A stretch of 64,000 nucleotides of DNA from a virus. The position numbers and the translations under genes were made by a program. A model generated the notes under the pieces. That model was not told where the DNA came from. It did not search any database and saw nothing but the letters and a program-made list of their open reading frames with translations. Shown in pieces: positions 54,237 to 63,468 of this stretch. Numbering within the stretch: position 1 is the first letter of the stretch; every line of letters begins with the position of its first letter. The stretch spans positions 1-64,000 of the IMG/VR virus record IMGVR_UViG_3300040801_004562. The stretch is one strand, 5' to 3'.

Positions 54237-57200
54237 AGAGGTTACCAAAGCGTCCAAAAAAATCGGCGATGCAGGTGCTGCAAGCGTTGATAAATTCGGG
54301 AAGGCCCTCGACGACCTGAAGACCAAGATGGAGGGGGTCAAAAAGGTCGGGGACAAGATGGTGAGCTTCGGCACCCAGCTCTCCCTTGTGGGAGCCGGGA
54401 TGCTGAGCACCCTTGTCTTTCCTGTCACCAACGCCGCCAAGTTTGAGAAGCAGATGTCTGGGGTCCGTGCGGTAACTGAGGGGACCGCAGAGCAGTTTGT
54501 GACCCTTGCGAACAAGGCCAAGAAACTCGGTGCGGAGACCAAGTTTACTGCTGTCCAGGCTGCTGAAGGTCTGAAACTCCTGGGGCAGGGCGGTCTCAAT
54601 GCCGAGCAGGCTCTGATTGCTTTGGAGCCCGTTCTGAACCTTGCCGCTGCCGGTGAGCTGGAACTGGCGGAGGCAGCCTCTGTTGCCATGAGCGTCATGC
54701 AGGGGCTGGAGATGCCGGTCACGGAACTCGGTCGGATCACCGACGTCCTCGCCAAAGCCGCCGCAGTATCCACCACTGAAGTCTCCGATATGGGTGAGGC
54801 GTTCTCCTATGTTGCCGGGGACATTGCCACTGTCCGTATGCCACTTGAGCAGGCCGGTGCTTTTCTTGCCGTCCTGGCTGATGGTGCCCAGAAGGGCACC
54901 CGTGGCGGTACGGCCCTTCGAGGTGTCCTGTCTGGTCTTGCCGGGCGGATCGTCCCCCGGGCGGCTGAGGCTTTTGATCGTCTCGGTGTCTCCGTCTCCC
55001 GGAACGCGGACGGTACGGTTGACTTCATAAAAACCCTGGAGGACCTGCACAAAGCCGGGGCCGGACTACCGGAATGGCAGGTGATCTTTGGGGAAAGCTA
55101 CGGCGCGTACGCTGCCGGGCTTGCCCGGAATGTGGACAAACTCAGGAAGAACGAACAGGTACTCAAGGATGCGACCGGGGCCGGGAAGGAGATGGCCCAT
55201 ATTCTTGAGGACAATTTGGTCGGTGCGTTTACCCGCCTGAAATCTGCTGCAGAAGGGGCTTCCATTGCAATCGGTGACCCGCTTCTGAAGCCCCTCAAAG
55301 AGATTACGGATGCGGTCGCTGGGGTGATGGGGGCCATTACCAAGTGGATGAACTTGAACCCAATCTTTGCCTCCACCATGGCCACCGTGATCGGCGGGAT
55401 TGGAGGGATAGCCCTTGCCATCGGAGCGGTTCTGATCCCCCTCGGCCTGCTTGTCCGTTTGGTCGCCACTGCTTTGGGGGGTCTCGGGGTTTTGCGTACG
55501 GCCTCCATTGCGGCCGCTGCCGGTCTCCGGAACTTTGCCGCCGCGACCTACGCGGCAGCCACGGCAGGAACCGCCCTTTCCACTGCCTTTGTCGCCCTCG
55601 CTGCTGCCTGGGGCGCCTTCCAGATTTATAAAGCGGTCGAAGCCTTTATCCAGTGGCGGCAGGCCGCAGCCATGGCGGCCGAGTCCACCCGCCGACTTGT
55701 TGAACAATCTGAAGCCCTCCTTTCCAAGCATGCCGGTTTGAAGGATTTCAAGCTCCCGGCTGATTTTGCATCCAAATCAAACGAGGAGTTGAAGGACTTC
55801 CGGTCAAAACTCTGGGCTGCGACCACGTACGCCATGAGCCTGAAAAATCTCCTTGAGGAGAAAGCCAAGGAGACGAACTGGCTCGGGATGGTGACCGACG
55901 AGGCCAAAGCCGCAGAGGCGGAGCTGGTCGTTGTAAAGAAGCGCCTGGAGGAGCTGCAGGGTGCCCGGGCCGCCCTCGCTGCTGAACAACAGAAACGCGC
56001 TCCGGCGGCGGCTGTTCCAGAAGCCGAGCCCATAGATCCCAGAGCTGCGGCTGAGAAAAGAGCGGATGCTATCAAGGCAACCGAGAAGCTGCGTGTCTCC
56101 TTGATGGAGGAGGGCATCGCGAAGGTCAACGCCCTCCGGAAACTTGAACTTGCAGAGTTTGAGGCTTCCGAGGAAAAGAGGGTTTTGACCGCCCAGGAAG
56201 CACAGGATCGAATTAACCTGATCAACCAGTCTTTTGACAAGAAGATCGATGAGACCAAGAAGGCGCTTGCGGAAAAATCGATCAACGTCACCAGACAGAT
56301 TCGGGAAAAGGAGATCCAGGTTGCCCGTGAGATGTCGGAAACTGAACTTCGGGCGCTCGAAGATGGGTACCAGCGGGGCAATGTCTCCCTTGCCGCCTTC
56401 CTTGAAGAGCGGCGCGAAATCAAGCTTTCGAGTTACGACGCGGACATAGCAGAGATCAACAAGAAGATCGAAGAGGAACTCGACCCGGACAAGAAGCGGG
56501 TTATCCAATTTGAACTCCAGGTTGCAGAGGCAAAACGCGCCTCGGCCTCTACGGAACTCGATATTCAGGACCGGCAAGCCTATGAATCCAAACTCCAGCA
56601 GGAGAGGGATTTCCAGACTGAACTGAACCAAATCAAGCAGGAGGTTGCCGGGGCCTTTGACGTTGAAGCGGCCTTTGAACTTGAAAAACAGGCCATTATC
56701 AAACAGAACGAGTGGAGGCTTGCTGAATACGAGAGGATGGGGATCGAGAAGGGGCAGCTCCTGGAGATGGCGGCGGCCCAGGAGGAACAGCTCCAACTTC
56801 GGGTGGCCGAGCACGAGAAGCAGGTTCTGACGGCGCGGCTTGATGCTGCGTCAGAGATCGCCGGTAACATAGAGTCCACCTTTGCTGACCTGTACTCGGC
56901 CTCTGATGAGCAGGTCAAGGCGTTCTTTTACATCCAGAAGGCTGCCGCCTTTGCCGAAGCCCTGATCAGCGCGTACTCTGCGGCGAATAAGGCCCTGAAC
57001 TCCCCTCTTGCCTCCGTATCCCCGACCATGGCACAGGCCATGTCTGCCACCATCCTTGCTGCTGGTATGGCACGGGCTGCGATGATTGCGGCCACCACGA
57101 TCAAAGCGGCTGAGGGCGGGCTGATCAAAGTCGACCGTCCAAATGGGCCCCCCATCCTGGTGCGGAGATTTGCGGACGGAGGCTCAACTTCTGGAAGGAA

Positions 57201-57783
57201 AGCCCCGGTTAAAGCTTCCTCGGTAACCCGCCTCACCCCCGCTGCAAAGAGAAAGTCCAAGGAGCACCCTGTTGAAATCCTTGTTCGTGCCCGGGAGCTG
57301 GGGGCTGCACTCACCCCGACCCGCCTGCCGACGACCACCAGATCTGGGATTGTTCGGGGGCCGAAGGGACGTGACGTCATCCCGGCGTGGTTGACCGACA
57401 ATGAGTATGTGATGAACCCGAGGGCGGTGGAAAAATACGGTGTCGGGTTTATGGAGGCACTGAACCGCCGGTTGATTGACATGCGCGATATCATGTCCCC
57501 GACTGTTCGCCTCTCCAGGACCGTGGTGCTTGCGAAGCATGGCGTACCGGTTTACCGGGCTGAGGGCGGTCCGGTAGGATCAGCGCCGTCAAGCCGGGGC
57601 GGGTCGGCCGGTGGGGGAGGTTCCGGCCAGGGTGCTGCGGCCCAGCCGGTCAATATTGTCAATGTCGTTGATTCCAGCCTGATGGATCAGTACCTGTCGA
57701 GCAATTCCGGCCAAAAGATGGTGCTGAATATCCTGTCGGCCAATCAGCCCGCCGCTCAGCGTGCGATCATGGGGAGAACGTAA
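54127..57783 (+). CDS. Tail tape measure protein
   Basis: About 1218 residues from ATG 54127; an upstream ATG 54070 would add 19 residues but lacks a site. The N-terminal half is the TP901-type tape measure domain (EKQMSGVRAVTEGTAEQFVTLANKAKKLGAETKFTAVQAAEGLKLLGQGG near 118-168). Residues 410-460 are hydrophobic (TMATVIGGIGGIALAIGAVLIPLGLLVRLVATALG), probably the membrane-insertion segments. Long coiled coils lie at 650-930, ending in glycine-rich tails (SRGGSAGGGGSG near 1177). Length sets tail length in siphoviruses. Confidence 0.9.
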   Translation: MATKDVQLRLVISAVNEAGAKLKEIGNQLSSVSKNAEEVTKASKKIGDAGAASVDKFGKALDDLKTKMEGVKKVGDKMVSFGTQLSLVGAGMLSTLVFPVTNAAKFEKQMSGVRAVTEGTAEQFVTLANKAKKLGAETKFTAVQAAEGLKLLGQGGLNAEQALIALEPVLNLAAAGELELAEAASVAMSVMQGLEMPVTELGRITDVLAKAAAVSTTEVSDMGEAFSYVAGDIATVRMPLEQAGAFLAVLADGAQKGTRGGTALRGVLSGLAGRIVPRAAEAFDRLGVSVSRNADGTVDFIKTLEDLHKAGAGLPEWQVIFGESYGAYAAGLARNVDKLRKNEQVLKDATGAGKEMAHILEDNLVGAFTRLKSAAEGASIAIGDPLLKPLKEITDAVAGVMGAITKWMNLNPIFASTMATVIGGIGGIALAIGAVLIPLGLLVRLVATALGGLGVLRTASIAAAAGLRNFAAATYAAATAGTALSTAFVALAAAWGAFQIYKAVEAFIQWRQAAAMAAESTRRLVEQSEALLSKHAGLKDFKLPADFASKSNEELKDFRSKLWAATTYAMSLKNLLEEKAKETNWLGMVTDEAKAAEAELVVVKKRLEELQGARAALAAEQQKRAPAAAVPEAEPIDPRAAAEKRADAIKATEKLRVSLMEEGIAKVNALRKLELAEFEASEEKRVLTAQEAQDRINLINQSFDKKIDETKKALAEKSINVTRQIREKEIQVAREMSETELRALEDGYQRGNVSLAAFLEERREIKLSSYDADIAEINKKIEEELDPDKKRVIQFELQVAEAKRASASTELDIQDRQAYESKLQQERDFQTELNQIKQEVAGAFDVEAAFELEKQAIIKQNEWRLAEYERMGIEKGQLLEMAAAQEEQLQLRVAEHEKQVLTARLDAASEIAGNIESTFADLYSASDEQVKAFFYIQKAAAFAEALISAYSAANKALNSPLASVSPTMAQAMSATILAAGMARAAMIAATTIKAAEGGLIKVDRPNGPPILVRRFADGGSTSGRKAPVKASSVTRLTPAAKRKSKEHPVEILVRARELGAALTPTRLPTTTRSGIVRGPKGRDVIPAWLTDNEYVMNPRAVEKYGVGFMEALNRRLIDMRDIMSPTVRLSRTVVLAKHGVPVYRAEGGPVGSAPSSRGGSAGGGGSGQGAAAQPVNIVNVVDSSLMDQYLSSNSGQKMVLNILSANQPAAQRAIMGRT

Positions 57784-58755
57784 ATGAGTTTGTTGATCAC
57801 TCCGGCTTACACGACCGGATCGGTTCCAGGGTTCGCAGGTGCCACCGGCCTGCTGCAGACGATCGTTGCCTACGTGACCGGTGCTCCAGGTACTCCCGGT
57901 CGGGACTGGACCGTGGAGATGAACCGGGACATCACCGACAACGTTGGAAACCCGATTGTTACCTCGCCGCAGTTGAAAGAGGTGATCCTGTCCAATACTG
58001 GAATTTCTGGGCTGGAGAACATCATAGTGGCGATGCGGGAGTACCAATACCCGTCGAACTCGGAATGGGGAATCGAGCTGAATGGCCACGTTGTCGTTCC
58101 AAGCGGCTGGAATGCTGATGCTGCAGCCACGCATAACAAGATAGGCTGGGATGCTGACCGTAAGCACTGGAAAGACCTCCCGCACGTTCAGGCTGCTGAT
58201 CAGCAGATGGACTACTGGATTTATTCGACCCAGGAGTTCATTGGGTTCTGTGTCCGTGTGGGGACGTCCTACTTCCAAGGCTACCTCGGAAACGGTGCCC
58301 GCCTTGGAACTCCGTCCGAGTACCCGAATCCGCTTTACATCGCAGGATCTGAAGTCGGGAATATTTCGTATCAGGCGGGAGGAAACGGACCAGTCCGGCC
58401 GAAGGATAACACGTATTTCCTTGTTGATCCAAATGGCGCTTTTCGATCCGGAACAGACTGTGAAGTCCTGCCGATGCAGTTGGCTCCGATGTACACGGAC
58501 AACACGCAAGTTGATGTGGCTCCAAACGGTGCGCTTGTCCTCTCCCCGGTTTATGTCACCACGTCGCAGATTTTAGCCTTCCAGCTATGGAATACGTTCG
58601 CTGTGAGAGTGATGGCCCCGCAGCCAGAGAATTACTACGACGACATCAACGGATTGCGATTCCGAATCTGGCCGCAGGGCAAGAACGACTACAATTACGA
58701 CTTTATGGCGTTCTACGAGATTGATGCCGGGTATCTGACCTCGACGACCGTTTAA
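57784..58755 (+). CDS. Tail-associated virion protein with threonine tail
   Basis: 323 residues, starting 1 base after the tape measure stop. Beta-rich (STQEFIGFCVRVGTSYFQGYLGNGARLGTPSEYPNPLYIAGS near 147-190) and ending GYLTSTTV. Related in style to the two paralogues that follow. Position suggests a distal tail or adhesin component. No family recognised. Confidence 0.65.
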   Translation: MSLLITPAYTTGSVPGFAGATGLLQTIVAYVTGAPGTPGRDWTVEMNRDITDNVGNPIVTSPQLKEVILSNTGISGLENIIVAMREYQYPSNSEWGIELNGHVVVPSGWNADAAATHNKIGWDADRKHWKDLPHVQAADQQMDYWIYSTQEFIGFCVRVGTSYFQGYLGNGARLGTPSEYPNPLYIAGSEVGNISYQAGGNGPVRPKDNTYFLVDPNGAFRSGTDCEVLPMQLAPMYTDNTQVDVAPNGALVLSPVYVTTSQILAFQLWNTFAVRVMAPQPENYYDDINGLRFRIWPQGKNDYNYDFMAFYEIDAGYLTSTTV

Positions 58756-58766
58756 GGAGAATTCCG

Positions 58767-59864
58767 TTGCTGCTGGATTACGTTACATACACGAACTTGA
58801 CCGGATGTTCTGATTTCTTCAACAAGCTTCGCCTCTGGGCTGTATCTAAAGGGTGGACCCAAGAGGAGTGGTTGGAGAATGTGACTTGGGGAACGTCTCC
58901 TTATGGTTGGAAGACAGATTCAAGAGCGGATTTTCTTCAGCTCTCCAAGACCGGCTATGGGACTCAGAATTTGATCGCTGCTATTTCCTCTATGATAAAG
59001 GAGGATTATCCGTCGTGTAGCCTTGCCATCTGTATGCGGAGCCAGACTGCGTACGAAACATCCTCTAGCAAGCATCCGATGAACCAGAACCCGCTGGTTG
59101 GAATGATAAGTTCGCTAACTGCGGACAGCTTGTTTTATCAAGGAGTAAATAATGCTTGTGGCGGTCTTGATCTCACCGCGTCGGATAACATCCCACAAGC
59201 GTGGTTTTTTGCGGGGCCACACTGGATTTGTGCCGTCGCTAAAATGAGTGAAGAGTTCTGTCAGATGATGCACTTCGGGTCGTTTGAGATGTTTGAAGAC
59301 AACCCGTCTCAGGGCCAGTGTTTCGGCATGACCACCACTGTTTATGGTCCTGGTTCTTATGAGTACGATACAAGTTGGAAGACTGGATGGGAGCGCCGTC
59401 TCTTCTTTACCACCCCCTTTTCTTCCGGGAAGAAGAGTGGATTCAGCTACTACACGAACCACGGACTCGGGTTTTACTACTTCAACCGTGCGTCGATTGC
59501 TCCGTACGGAACGAATTACATTTACCATCGCGACAACTGCCACGTTTACTTTGGGGATTACTGGTCCGCATCGTCCGGAGGGAATGAGCTGCTTGGCGTT
59601 TCTGGGGCAGTTCTTTCGAACCACTTTTCAGCAAAGCGACCAATGATCAAGCCGATTTTTGCCATCCAACGTCCTGCTGATAGCGTTTGGGTTCCTGTTT
59701 TCAAAGCTCCTGTTTGGTGCCTAAATACTGCGGGGCTTGAAATTGGACAGCAGCTTGAGCAGGACGGATCGAAGTACCTCGTATTTCCGTTCCCGACGAT
59801 TTATACCCCGCAGGGATACGCCTTTTGTATTGATGACGGCACCCTTACCACGACGACGGTTTAA
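58767..59864 (+). CDS. Tail protein, tandem paralogue A, with threonine tail
   Basis: 365 residues with a TTG start behind AAGGAGA. LLDYVTYTNLTGCSDFFNKLRLWAVSKGWTQEEWLENVTWG, then QLSKTGYGTQNLI and MMHFGSFEMFEDNPSQGQCFGM, all repeat in the next gene. The end reads GYAFCIDDGTLTTTTV, adding a threonine tail to a shared GYAF end. Likely tail-tip or receptor-contact proteins arising from tandem duplication. Confidence 0.7.
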   Translation: MLLDYVTYTNLTGCSDFFNKLRLWAVSKGWTQEEWLENVTWGTSPYGWKTDSRADFLQLSKTGYGTQNLIAAISSMIKEDYPSCSLAICMRSQTAYETSSSKHPMNQNPLVGMISSLTADSLFYQGVNNACGGLDLTASDNIPQAWFFAGPHWICAVAKMSEEFCQMMHFGSFEMFEDNPSQGQCFGMTTTVYGPGSYEYDTSWKTGWERRLFFTTPFSSGKKSGFSYYTNHGLGFYYFNRASIAPYGTNYIYHRDNCHVYFGDYWSASSGGNELLGVSGAVLSNHFSAKRPMIKPIFAIQRPADSVWVPVFKAPVWCLNTAGLEIGQQLEQDGSKYLVFPFPTIYTPQGYAFCIDDGTLTTTTV

Positions 59865-59875
59865 GGAGGTCAGTT

Positions 59876-60973
59876 TTGCTGTTGGATTACACGGTTTACA
59901 CGAACGTCGTTGGACTGGCGGACTTCTTCGATAAGCTTCGTGGATGGTGCATTTCCCACGGATGGACGGAGGAGGAGTGGATTCCAGAAGTCACCTGGGC
60001 GACTATAACGGGCACGGGTGCATGGAGATCCTATTCTGACGGCGGTTTCCTTCAAATGTCAAAGACCGGTTATGGGACTCAGAATCTGATCGTATCCCTT
60101 GCCTGCGTTGCTCGGGAGGCATTTGGTGCTCATGGGATCAATGGTAGCATGCGAAGCCAGCTCGCTTATGAGGCGAATTATTTTGGCGCCCAGGAAAATC
60201 CGATATGCCAGAACGCTATTGCGGGTCCGCCTGTATCGTGTGCCGAAAATTTATTCTACAGCCTGGGGAATAATACTGGTGGGTTTGATGTTGGCCGATC
60301 TTCACTTATACCGAAAGTTTGGTTCTTTGCTGGGCCTCATTGGATTTGCGTCGTTACCCAGATGAATTCGGTTTACTCGCAAATGATGCACTTTGGCTCA
60401 TTTGAGATGTACGAGGACAACCCATCCCAAGGTCAGGTTTTCGGGTTGTCGACGCAGAATCTGTCGGTCAAAATTGGATCAACGTACTACGACAATTGGG
60501 CATGGAGTGTGTATCCGTCGTTGTCGAAGGCCGTGATTCCGTTTTCTACTGGGTACGTGGGTAGTTTTGGTTACGACTGGATTTTTGGCAGCTACTTTTA
60601 CTACCACTCCAGAACTGAGAACCACACGTACGATAACATATGGAGAATGCGCGATAACTGCAATATTGATGAGACGAATTATGGGTCGGAGAGCAACTTG
60701 GGAATTCCCGTTATGGATCTTGGACCGGCCGTCAAGGCGAATCATTACTCAGAAAAGCGCCCTCTGCTAAAGCCTGTTTATTACATCTCTCATCCTGTTG
60801 AGAACGGTCCGTTGGATAATGTCTGGCAGCCGATCTGCCGCGCCCCTGTCTGGTGCACTCGGTTCAGCGGTCTGCAAATCGGATCTGAACTGACCTACGG
60901 AAGTGAAAAGTATCTTGTATTTCCGGCTCGGACTGTAAACTCGACCTACGGATACGCGTTTAGGATAGCATGA
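59876..60973 (+). CDS. Tail protein, tandem paralogue B, without threonine tail
   Basis: 365 residues with a TTG start and AAGGAGG upstream. Same blocks as the gene before it (LLDYTVYTNVVGLADFFDKL, QMSKTGYGTQNLIVSL, MMHFGSFEMYEDNPSQGQVFGL), but it stops at YGYAFRIA and has no threonine block. It overlaps the next gene by 4 bases. Comparison of A and B shows the tail is an added piece. Confidence 0.7.
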   Translation: MLLDYTVYTNVVGLADFFDKLRGWCISHGWTEEEWIPEVTWATITGTGAWRSYSDGGFLQMSKTGYGTQNLIVSLACVAREAFGAHGINGSMRSQLAYEANYFGAQENPICQNAIAGPPVSCAENLFYSLGNNTGGFDVGRSSLIPKVWFFAGPHWICVVTQMNSVYSQMMHFGSFEMYEDNPSQGQVFGLSTQNLSVKIGSTYYDNWAWSVYPSLSKAVIPFSTGYVGSFGYDWIFGSYFYYHSRTENHTYDNIWRMRDNCNIDETNYGSESNLGIPVMDLGPAVKANHYSEKRPLLKPVYYISHPVENGPLDNVWQPICRAPVWCTRFSGLQIGSELTYGSEKYLVFPARTVNSTYGYAFRIA

Positions 60974-62058
60974 GCAAATATCTGACGATCCATTCCGATG
61001 CCCCCGCAGGTGATGGGGGAGTTTTGGCTCAGGCTACTGTAGCTGATGTCATTCCGAAAGATATGTCGGTTGCTGTTACGGACATGCTGGCCGAGACAAC
61101 CGAAGAATATCCGATGGACACTGGTGGAGAAGTCACGATCTTTCGGAAGCCGAGCCATAAAGAGCCTGACCTTGCATTTTCCGAATTGTCAGCAGGAGAC
61201 CTGATTTACAACCGAATTTGGACGACGCAGCATATCGACTTCGCGCTGATCAACGAAGAGATGTCCAATGTGATTTCGATCTGGAACGCCTACATAGACC
61301 GCAGCGTTGAACTGACCACCATCAATGATCCAGGTGAATCTGGACTGTTTCTTTCCACCGTGACGACGCCGTTTTCGATGACGCCGAATTACGAAGTTAC
61401 CTTGACTGTGACGGCCTACCCGTCCGGGCCTGCGGTTCAGGAGACGACGTATTCGTTCTTGGTTGACGGCCTCACCTTTGAAACGCTGGTTGAAGGCTGG
61501 CGGATTATCCAGTGGCTGGTGCATCCGGATTGGAGCCAGGGGGTGACGATCGAGTATGCCTTCAAAACGATCCTTTCCGCGAATCCGAAAAGAGCGAATG
61601 AGCAGCGCCGCCCGTTGTACGACAAATGGCTCAGGGCTGCCGAGTTTCAACTGTGGGAGAAGGGCCGGGCAGCGCACCGGGCACTGAATGATGTCAATGC
61701 CCATGCCGGGAAGATCTTCGCGGTGCCGATCTGGCCGGAGCGCTGCACGACGAATTCGACGATCTTTCAGCAGACTGCCCTTGTGATCAACGAAGACCTG
61801 TCGACAAAGATCAATATGCTGAACACTCAGTACATCATCGTGATTGACCCGGTTTTGCGGCTTGGGGAGGTGAAGGAGGTCAGCAACATTACTGGGCAGG
61901 TGGTGACTGTCGGGCTGTCTTTCAAGGTGAACTTTGCCCCCTCCCGTGCTGTGATCTACCCGGTCTTTTTGGGGATTCTGGAGAATTCCGGCCCCAGGTC
62001 CCTGACCGACAACGTGCTGAGTATGGGGATGCGGTTTCAGGAGGTGTTCGTTGGCTGA
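60970..62058 (+). CDS. Distal tail region protein
   Basis: 362 residues. Beta-rich (TVTTPFSMTPNYEVTLTVTAYPSGPAVQETTYSFLV near 118-153) with a following globular region (GRAAHRALNDVNAHAGKIFAVPIWPERC near 234-261). It lies between the tail paralogues and a Dit-like gene, so a tail-tip role is likely. No family recognised. Confidence 0.65.
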   Translation: MSKYLTIHSDAPAGDGGVLAQATVADVIPKDMSVAVTDMLAETTEEYPMDTGGEVTIFRKPSHKEPDLAFSELSAGDLIYNRIWTTQHIDFALINEEMSNVISIWNAYIDRSVELTTINDPGESGLFLSTVTTPFSMTPNYEVTLTVTAYPSGPAVQETTYSFLVDGLTFETLVEGWRIIQWLVHPDWSQGVTIEYAFKTILSANPKRANEQRRPLYDKWLRAAEFQLWEKGRAAHRALNDVNAHAGKIFAVPIWPERCTTNSTIFQQTALVINEDLSTKINMLNTQYIIVIDPVLRLGEVKEVSNITGQVVTVGLSFKVNFAPSRAVIYPVFLGILENSGPRSLTDNVLSMGMRFQEVFVG

Positions 62059-62677
62059 TTCCATCACCGGTCTGGGAACGGGGATTCCGATCTTTTCTGC
62101 CCCGCTGGAGTGGAGTAAGGATGTTGCGTATGGGCTTGCGCCCTTTCGAACCATTATCCAGTATCCAGGAACGATTACCTCGCTTTACGACAACGAGGAG
62201 ATGAAGCCTGAATCCTTCTCGTTTACCGTCACCTTGATGGACGAAAGTGAGATCTTTGCTTTCCTCGACTTCTTCAAGGCCCGGATGGGACGGTGGCAGA
62301 AGTTCTGGTACTTCATAGACCGGTCGGATTTCCTGCCACAAGACGATTTTGACGTTGGGTCCTCCAGCATCAAGGTGCTCAATGATGGGTACGCCGCCTT
62401 TGAGAACCACCGGCTTTGCATCTACTTGTGGAATGGGGACAAGATCGTCCGGGAGATAACGAATGCAGTCCCTGCCCTTGACGGATCGTACATCAGTCTG
62501 GATCTGGACTTGGCCATGGATCGGACCGTTCTGATGGACGACGTGATGATGATTGGACGGGTCGTACTGTGCCGGTTCGACGTTGACAGCATTCAGATGG
62601 AGTACCTGTCTGTCTCCAAGGCGATCGCCAGCATCAGGTTCTATGAGCTGGTGAAAGAATATTCGGAGGTTGCATGA
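62051..62677 (+). CDS. DUF2460-like/distal tail-like protein
   Basis: 208 residues, TTG start overlapping the preceding gene. FFKARMGRWQKFWYFIDRSDFLPQDDFDVGSSS near 75-108 is the W-x-F-x-x-x-D pattern of DUF2460 (GTA ORFg12-like), a distal tail family. Followed by a BR0599-like gene, the same order as in gene transfer agents and related phages. Confidence 0.65.
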   Translation: MADSITGLGTGIPIFSAPLEWSKDVAYGLAPFRTIIQYPGTITSLYDNEEMKPESFSFTVTLMDESEIFAFLDFFKARMGRWQKFWYFIDRSDFLPQDDFDVGSSSIKVLNDGYAAFENHRLCIYLWNGDKIVREITNAVPALDGSYISLDLDLAMDRTVLMDDVMMIGRVVLCRFDVDSIQMEYLSVSKAIASIRFYELVKEYSEVA

Positions 62678-63468
62678 CCACTCCTGCTGAAAATATGCTG
62701 AGGACGGAGCAGTATCCGTTCGCTGAGTTGTACGAGATCATTACAGGAACCGCAGTTGCCAGGTACACGTCGTATCACCAAGCGTTGATCGTGGCTGACC
62801 TTGAGTATAAGCCTGCCTCCATCCGCCGGTCTGGTCTGAGCTTCGATACAGCCATGGGAGATGTTCGTGTGACGCTGACCTCCACGGTGCTGGCAGAGCT
62901 GGCTGTCTTCATTGCGAACAACCCGACTGAATCCACCCTGATCCGGTGCCTGCGTGCGGTGACAGACGCTCTTGATGACTGGGTGATCCTTTTCCAGGGG
63001 CCGGTGGTGTCGGTTGGGTTCGAAGAAGAACGGGCCTCGGCAACGATCTCCGCGAGCGGAAATGTGCTGAATAACATCCTGCCGCCGTTCATGTATCAGG
63101 CCCGATGTAACCATTTCCTGTTTGACGGAGGTTGTCAGGTCAACAAGTACTTTTACGAGGTGGAAGGTCCGGTGGTGGTGTCTGGGTCGAACCTTGTTGT
63201 CGCCGCCTGCGCCTCTTACGACGATGGCTATTTCACGCAGGGATTTGTCGAGTACCAGAATGATTCACGCCTGATCCTGAAGCATGTCGGAAACACGTTG
63301 ACACTGCATGTCCCGTTTGATTCCAGGGTGTACGATGGGGTGACGGCAAAGATCTACCCCGGCTGCGACGGCTCTCCGGAAACCTGCAAGACGAAGTACA
63401 ATAACTGGGTCCGTTTTGTCGGAATGCCAATGATTCCGTCGAAAAGCCCGGTGGTGTGGGGAATATGA
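62674..63468 (+). CDS. DUF2163/Phage_BR0599-like tail tip protein
   Basis: 264 residues. MYQARCNHFLFDGGCQVNKY near 139-158 and GCDGSPETCKTKYNNWVRFVGMPMIP near 232-257 are the cysteine signature of BR0599/DUF2163 (GTA ORFg13-like) proteins, found at the tail tip. Homology is good; biochemistry is unclear, though a zinc or disulfide core is suggested. Confidence 0.82.
   Translation: MTTPAENMLRTEQYPFAELYEIITGTAVARYTSYHQALIVADLEYKPASIRRSGLSFDTAMGDVRVTLTSTVLAELAVFIANNPTESTLIRCLRAVTDALDDWVILFQGPVVSVGFEEERASATISASGNVLNNILPPFMYQARCNHFLFDGGCQVNKYFYEVEGPVVVSGSNLVVAACASYDDGYFTQGFVEYQNDSRLILKHVGNTLTLHVPFDSRVYDGVTAKIYPGCDGSPETCKTKYNNWVRFVGMPMIPSKSPVVWGI

Noticed and set aside
57784-60973. Diversity-generating retroelement target
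   Set aside because: The tail paralogues invite the idea, but no reverse transcriptase and no template repeat with A-specific changes is visible.
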